From: Sipunculus nudus
Lineage: Eukaryota > Annelida > Sipuncula > Golfingiida > Sipunculidae
Assembly (NCBI GenBank): GCA_026874595.1
Contig: CM049320.1
Coordinates: 37,174,214-37,238,213 of the forward strand
Direction: 5' to 3'
Length of the DNA stretch: 64,000 nt
Position 1 is the stretch's first letter, and each line of letters begins with the position of its first letter. The position numbers and the translations under genes are program-made. Positions 60,401-64,000 of this stretch are shown in pieces. The notes beneath the pieces were generated by a model, which saw only the letters and a program-made list of their open reading frames with translations, searched no databases and was not told where the DNA came from.

Positions 60401-61830
60401 TAATCAAAGGCTGTATATTAGAATATAACTAATACATATCCAATCAGTGAACCAAAACTATGTAAAACGCATGTTTTTTTATACATTATTAATCAAACAA
60501 ATATTTACGTTTTATACAATTTTCACTTACCACCTGATGCAAGAGCTTCGAAAGGTCCTGAACAAAATAAACAGTCTACACTAAGGCGTTCTCATTATAT
60601 TTTCTTCACTGAAAGACTAAAACAGCAAAACTCTTTCTCTTTCTCTCTCTCTATATATATATATAATCATTACATCATAATCTGGAATTTATGTAAGTGG
60701 TTAAATAAGATTTAGACTCATTGTACTCATTAATATTTCCTTATAACTAGGAATGCCGGGCATATGACCCCACTGGCTGTGTTACATGTTAACGTGTTGA
60801 CCAAGAGCTCGAGTTCACGCTGACTCACCCAAAAATAAGTTATAATGTACGTATTAAAACAAACTGAAAAAGAATCATGAACGACCCATCCCCGAAGATA
60901 TGTAAAACATAAATTAAGGACCATCTCCAATTACCGGTACACTTGTCTTTTTCCAAAATATTAGATAATACCTTTATTGTCAATTAAGCATGTTTTTGAT
61001 ATACATATTTTTCAATAATACAATATTACGGATGTAACCATATTTTTAAAAGACTAGCTAACACTTTTCAATAATCTGTAGAGACATAAACATGCATGTA
61101 TATAGTAGGATGAATATATTTGTTTTTAACATGGAGCCTTTATTGATATATCTGCATCTCCCTAACCGTACACCATCTCATCACGAGTAGAAACCAGCCG
61201 TCAAAACCACATTAAATGATTCACCATTCAAAGCATTTATTTTACATTGTTCATTGCAGGAATGTTTGCAACTGTTCACACGAACACGAACTTTGATTTG
61301 AATGTCCATATAAAGTCCAACCGGCCAGAAAAATCAGTAGTCTCGGTTGTTCTCTTCGATTGTTTAACTCCTGTTTGATGATGGCAGGGTGATTTCAGAC
61401 AAGATATAGAGCTGTTGTGTCATCCGCATAGTTCTTAATACTAAGTTTAAATGTACATTTCCAGCATTTTGAAATTCTTTGTCTTTGTGGAATTATCTCA
61501 AACTAATTTCGTAGAAACGTCGGATCAACTGTGTCTTCAGGAGTGTAAATGACACTTTTCTTAACCTAGCATTCACTGCACACTCGAAAGAATTTTACAA
61601 TGTATGAAATAAATGAAAATATACATTTTTTTCCATAACAATACTTTTACAATAAACAATTTAAATTTTTTCCTTTTTAAAGCATTGCCATAAGCAACAT
61701 ACCACCAAAATGTTCATGTTGAATATTAGAAAACATTCCGGTCAAACAATACTGTGTTTAATGAATATTTACGTGTTATTACAAGGTTACAGATGTGAAA
61801 ATGATATGGGATATAAACAAATTAGTAAGT
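60400..61830. other. Unassigned intergenic sequence
   Basis: A short (CT)n(TA)n tract lies near 60632-60665. No exon is supported. Confidence 0.4.
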
Positions 61831-61835
61831 TAATT

Positions 61836-62075
61836 ACTGGCTCTAATTACAGGGGCTACCTCCGGAATAGGGGTCGAAACTGCTTTAGAATTTGCCAGGA
61901 ATGGGATGAGACTGCAAAAACAGGTCCAAAACTAGAGCGAATTTAGGGTGTGGCACAACAATGCCAAGAAGCTGGACTGTCATCTGAAGAGGAACCCTAA
62001 CCTTCACATCCAATCTGATAAAAACATGATTAGTCTTCCAAACTGAGAAGCAGTCATTTTCAGATTATTATTAAA
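61836..62075 (+). pseudogene. Intronless SDR pseudogene fragment (probable retrocopy)
   Basis: In one frame the plus strand reads ALITGATSGIGVETALEFAR and NGMRL. After a frameshift it reads KTGPKLERI, stop, GVAQQCQEAGLSSEEEP, stop. Another shift gives LTFTSNLI, then a DKNMISLPN-stop-EAVIF segment. It lines up with residues 8-80 of the intact SDR (ITGGGSGIG, CQEAGLSS, VLTFTGDV). It has no introns at either of the two places where the intact gene has them. With several stops and shifts it cannot encode a working enzyme. It is closer to an SDR paralog than to the 15991-38055 gene itself, since the N-terminal half differs clearly. Confidence 0.72.
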
Positions 62076-62079
62076 GCAA

Positions 62080-63630
62080 TCTTTCATATGTTAGCAACTG
62101 TGTATGGTATTGCGACATTAATGTTATTAGATATTTCATCCTTATACCTCGGAGTGTAAGTTTTTGGCGCATGTCTACACTTTTCTACGACCGGAAACTT
62201 TAACTGAAGGTCTGGCGATGAAAATGGAGTAGCAGGATCAATGCGTAAAACATCGTTTGTACACTTTGTATGCATCGTTACTAGTAATCCATAATAGTAT
62301 ATTTCTGACCATTTCTACGGAACGTTATCACCTCAAACGTTGTATATCTAGACTCGAAAGATGTGTGTGTATCCAGTTATATTGGAAAAAATGCTTAGTC
62401 TGATGGATAATTAAAGATAACTAACAGAAAACATGAACTGTCAGAAGGACAGGTTGAAAAATAAATAGCACCAAAGTGCTCACATTTATAGTGGCGACAT
62501 TTTCTTTATAATTATTTTTATATTCTCTGATATATTTAACAAACGATTGCATACAGGGGAAGATTGTCACACCAAACATGCCGAGGGTAAAGAGGGTACT
62601 GAGTTATCTTTCTGTTAAAACTTTGTTGTATCACACTTAAGTGTAAACATCATTCTTATGTGAAGTTATTATTATGAGAGAGGATTCTTTTAAGTTGTTG
62701 TTGCCATGGTTAAGGTCTTATATGTCCCATTACTGTTTATACTTTCTGCCGTTTGCCTTTCTACCTCTTACCTTCATTTGCTCAAAGAATCTACGTATTT
62801 ATTATATATCTAATGCAAAAAGTATACTTGGAAACTTATACAAAATCGTTTAAGCCGTAGCCCCATTGCCAGAATATCGCAGAATCAGCAAGACTTTTCC
62901 AATAACTTGAAGCTGGTACCTACAGATATAATTTCCTATTCATGCAATAAATAAACATATTTATTTATGAATAAACCAAAATATTTTTTATTTACCTTCC
63001 AGAGACTAGATATCTGTAACGGAACGTAAAGTTAGTATGAAAGTATTTTCATATAACAGAATTACCTTGATTGTTTTTTATTTAATTTTAATTCTAACAG
63101 GTTCGTCTTCAACAGTTTATACAAGAAACCTATACTGCGGAGGTAATTTCTGAATTGTCATGTGTTAATTAAAACAGAGAACCATATATCCAAAGCAGCT
63201 GGTTTATTAGTTGATTGTAATAATTGACACGTTTTTACCCATTTTCAATGTTCATTTATACTGTAAAATATTTGCAAAAATGTTGATTCACGTAGAATCT
63301 AAATATTCTTCGATTTCTATCTTAACAATCACAAAATCATATAACTATAAAAATGCATACATATTTATGTATACGCGTGTACACCTTCTGTCCAGGAGGA
63401 TGGTGCGGTGCAGCAAACCCAATCCCTAACCCGTGTCACTAACCCCTCTCCCTGGTCAGGCCCCCGGGGACAGCTACTCCTTCAGGTGATGCCCTGCTTA
63501 GTGCTCTGTTATCTAAATATGTATGACAAAAACTTATAATTACAACATAAGGGATTATAATCCAAACGTTTAAAATCAATCATGTAAATTACTCTAAACA
63601 TCCAACATAGGTGTCTTAAGTTGTTCAGAT
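62080..63630. other. Unassigned intergenic sequence
   Basis: No exon is supported. A possible small exon near 63101-63143 (between TTCTAACAG and GGAG|GTAATT) is too short to assign. Confidence 0.35.
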
Positions 63631-63635
63631 CTGGC

Positions 63636-64000
63636 AAGAATAGTTCATCCTCAGGAATAAATATTCAACACACGCATTGGAGCTTTAAAGTTTAATCTCA
63701 GACACCCGGGAAAGTCATTACATATATAGCTGGTATGAAACCTTCTCGGTTATTCGATTGATTGGTTCTGCTGATATCATTCTTATGATTCCACGTGAGT
63801 TTTCAATTTGAATACCAGGTAATTGTAAAATAAAGATAATTTGCATTGAATTAAGGTAAAAAGGTATCCAAAGTTTAACTTATAAATACATTTCAAACGT
63901 TTCTTCAAATTTATATTTCAATCAATGTGTAATAAATTAACATGTAACAGCTGTAAAGTATTAATAAATATATACATATGAATCATTTACTCTTAAGAGC
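63636..64000. repeat. Diverged third partial copy of the 6.3 kb unit
   Basis: From ggcaagaatagttcatcctc onward the sequence follows the unit's 3' part (7085-7450) in the same orientation, with roughly one change every six to eight bases by eye. Shared blocks include agctttaaagtttaatct, tcttatgattccacgtga, gaattaaggtaaaaaggtat and catgtaacagctgtaaagta. It runs off the end of the window, so more of the unit may lie beyond. Confidence 0.88.

Noticed and set aside
63101-63143. Further SDR exon downstream of the pseudogene
   Set aside because: It is short, matches the SDR protein weakly (only a QET), and does not fit an intronless retrocopy.

Overview
This is eukaryotic, intron-rich, AT-rich animal DNA, most likely from a mollusc and probably a bivalve. 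That assignment is an inference. It rests on (TA)n, poly-C and GACA-type microsatellites, several kinds of LINE, SINE, MITE and solo-LTR remnants, small exons with GT..AG borders separated by long introns, a single-exon TRIM-type RING/B-box gene and a caspase-like gene. No species can be named from the sequence alone.

Layout. (1) 1-1171: unassigned sequence with a tRNA-like SINE head. (2) 1172-13805: a recent head-to-tail duplication of a ~6.3 kb unit. Each copy carries exons that look like the small-subunit end of a caspase, and both copies share a break in the last exon. A diverged third partial copy lies at the right edge of the window (63636-64000). (3) 15991-38055, minus strand: a complete nine-exon short-chain dehydrogenase/reductase (SDR) gene that I rebuilt exon by exon. 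All nine exons join in frame into a 265-residue protein with every classical SDR motif. Its introns are full of mobile elements: two solo LTRs of one family, a 9.5 kb DNA element with terminal inverted repeats and a decayed multi-exon gene of its own, a Tx1/L1-like LINE tail, a SINE and hAT-like repeats. (4) 38-45 kb: a repeat-rich stretch with a LINE C-terminal fragment on the minus strand, split by an 864 bp pogo/Tigger-like MITE with a TA target duplication. (5) 45.6-48 kb: two successive pairs of tandem duplications. (6) 50-51 kb: a diverged ~400 bp repeat array. (7) 53590-55467, minus strand: an intact 625-residue RING / B-box / B-box / coiled-coil / NHL-like protein in one coding exon, preceded by a 5'UTR splice acceptor. 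(8) 55.5-64 kb: mostly unassigned, with a short inverted-repeat element and an intronless SDR pseudogene on the plus strand (61836-62075).

The window holds two gene models that look intact (the SDR oxidoreductase and the TRIM-type protein) and a duplicated caspase-like remnant. TRIM-type proteins and caspases commonly belong to innate-immune and cell-death families in molluscs, but nothing here shows that these genes act together. Most remaining open frames run through microsatellites or repeats and are not supported as genes.
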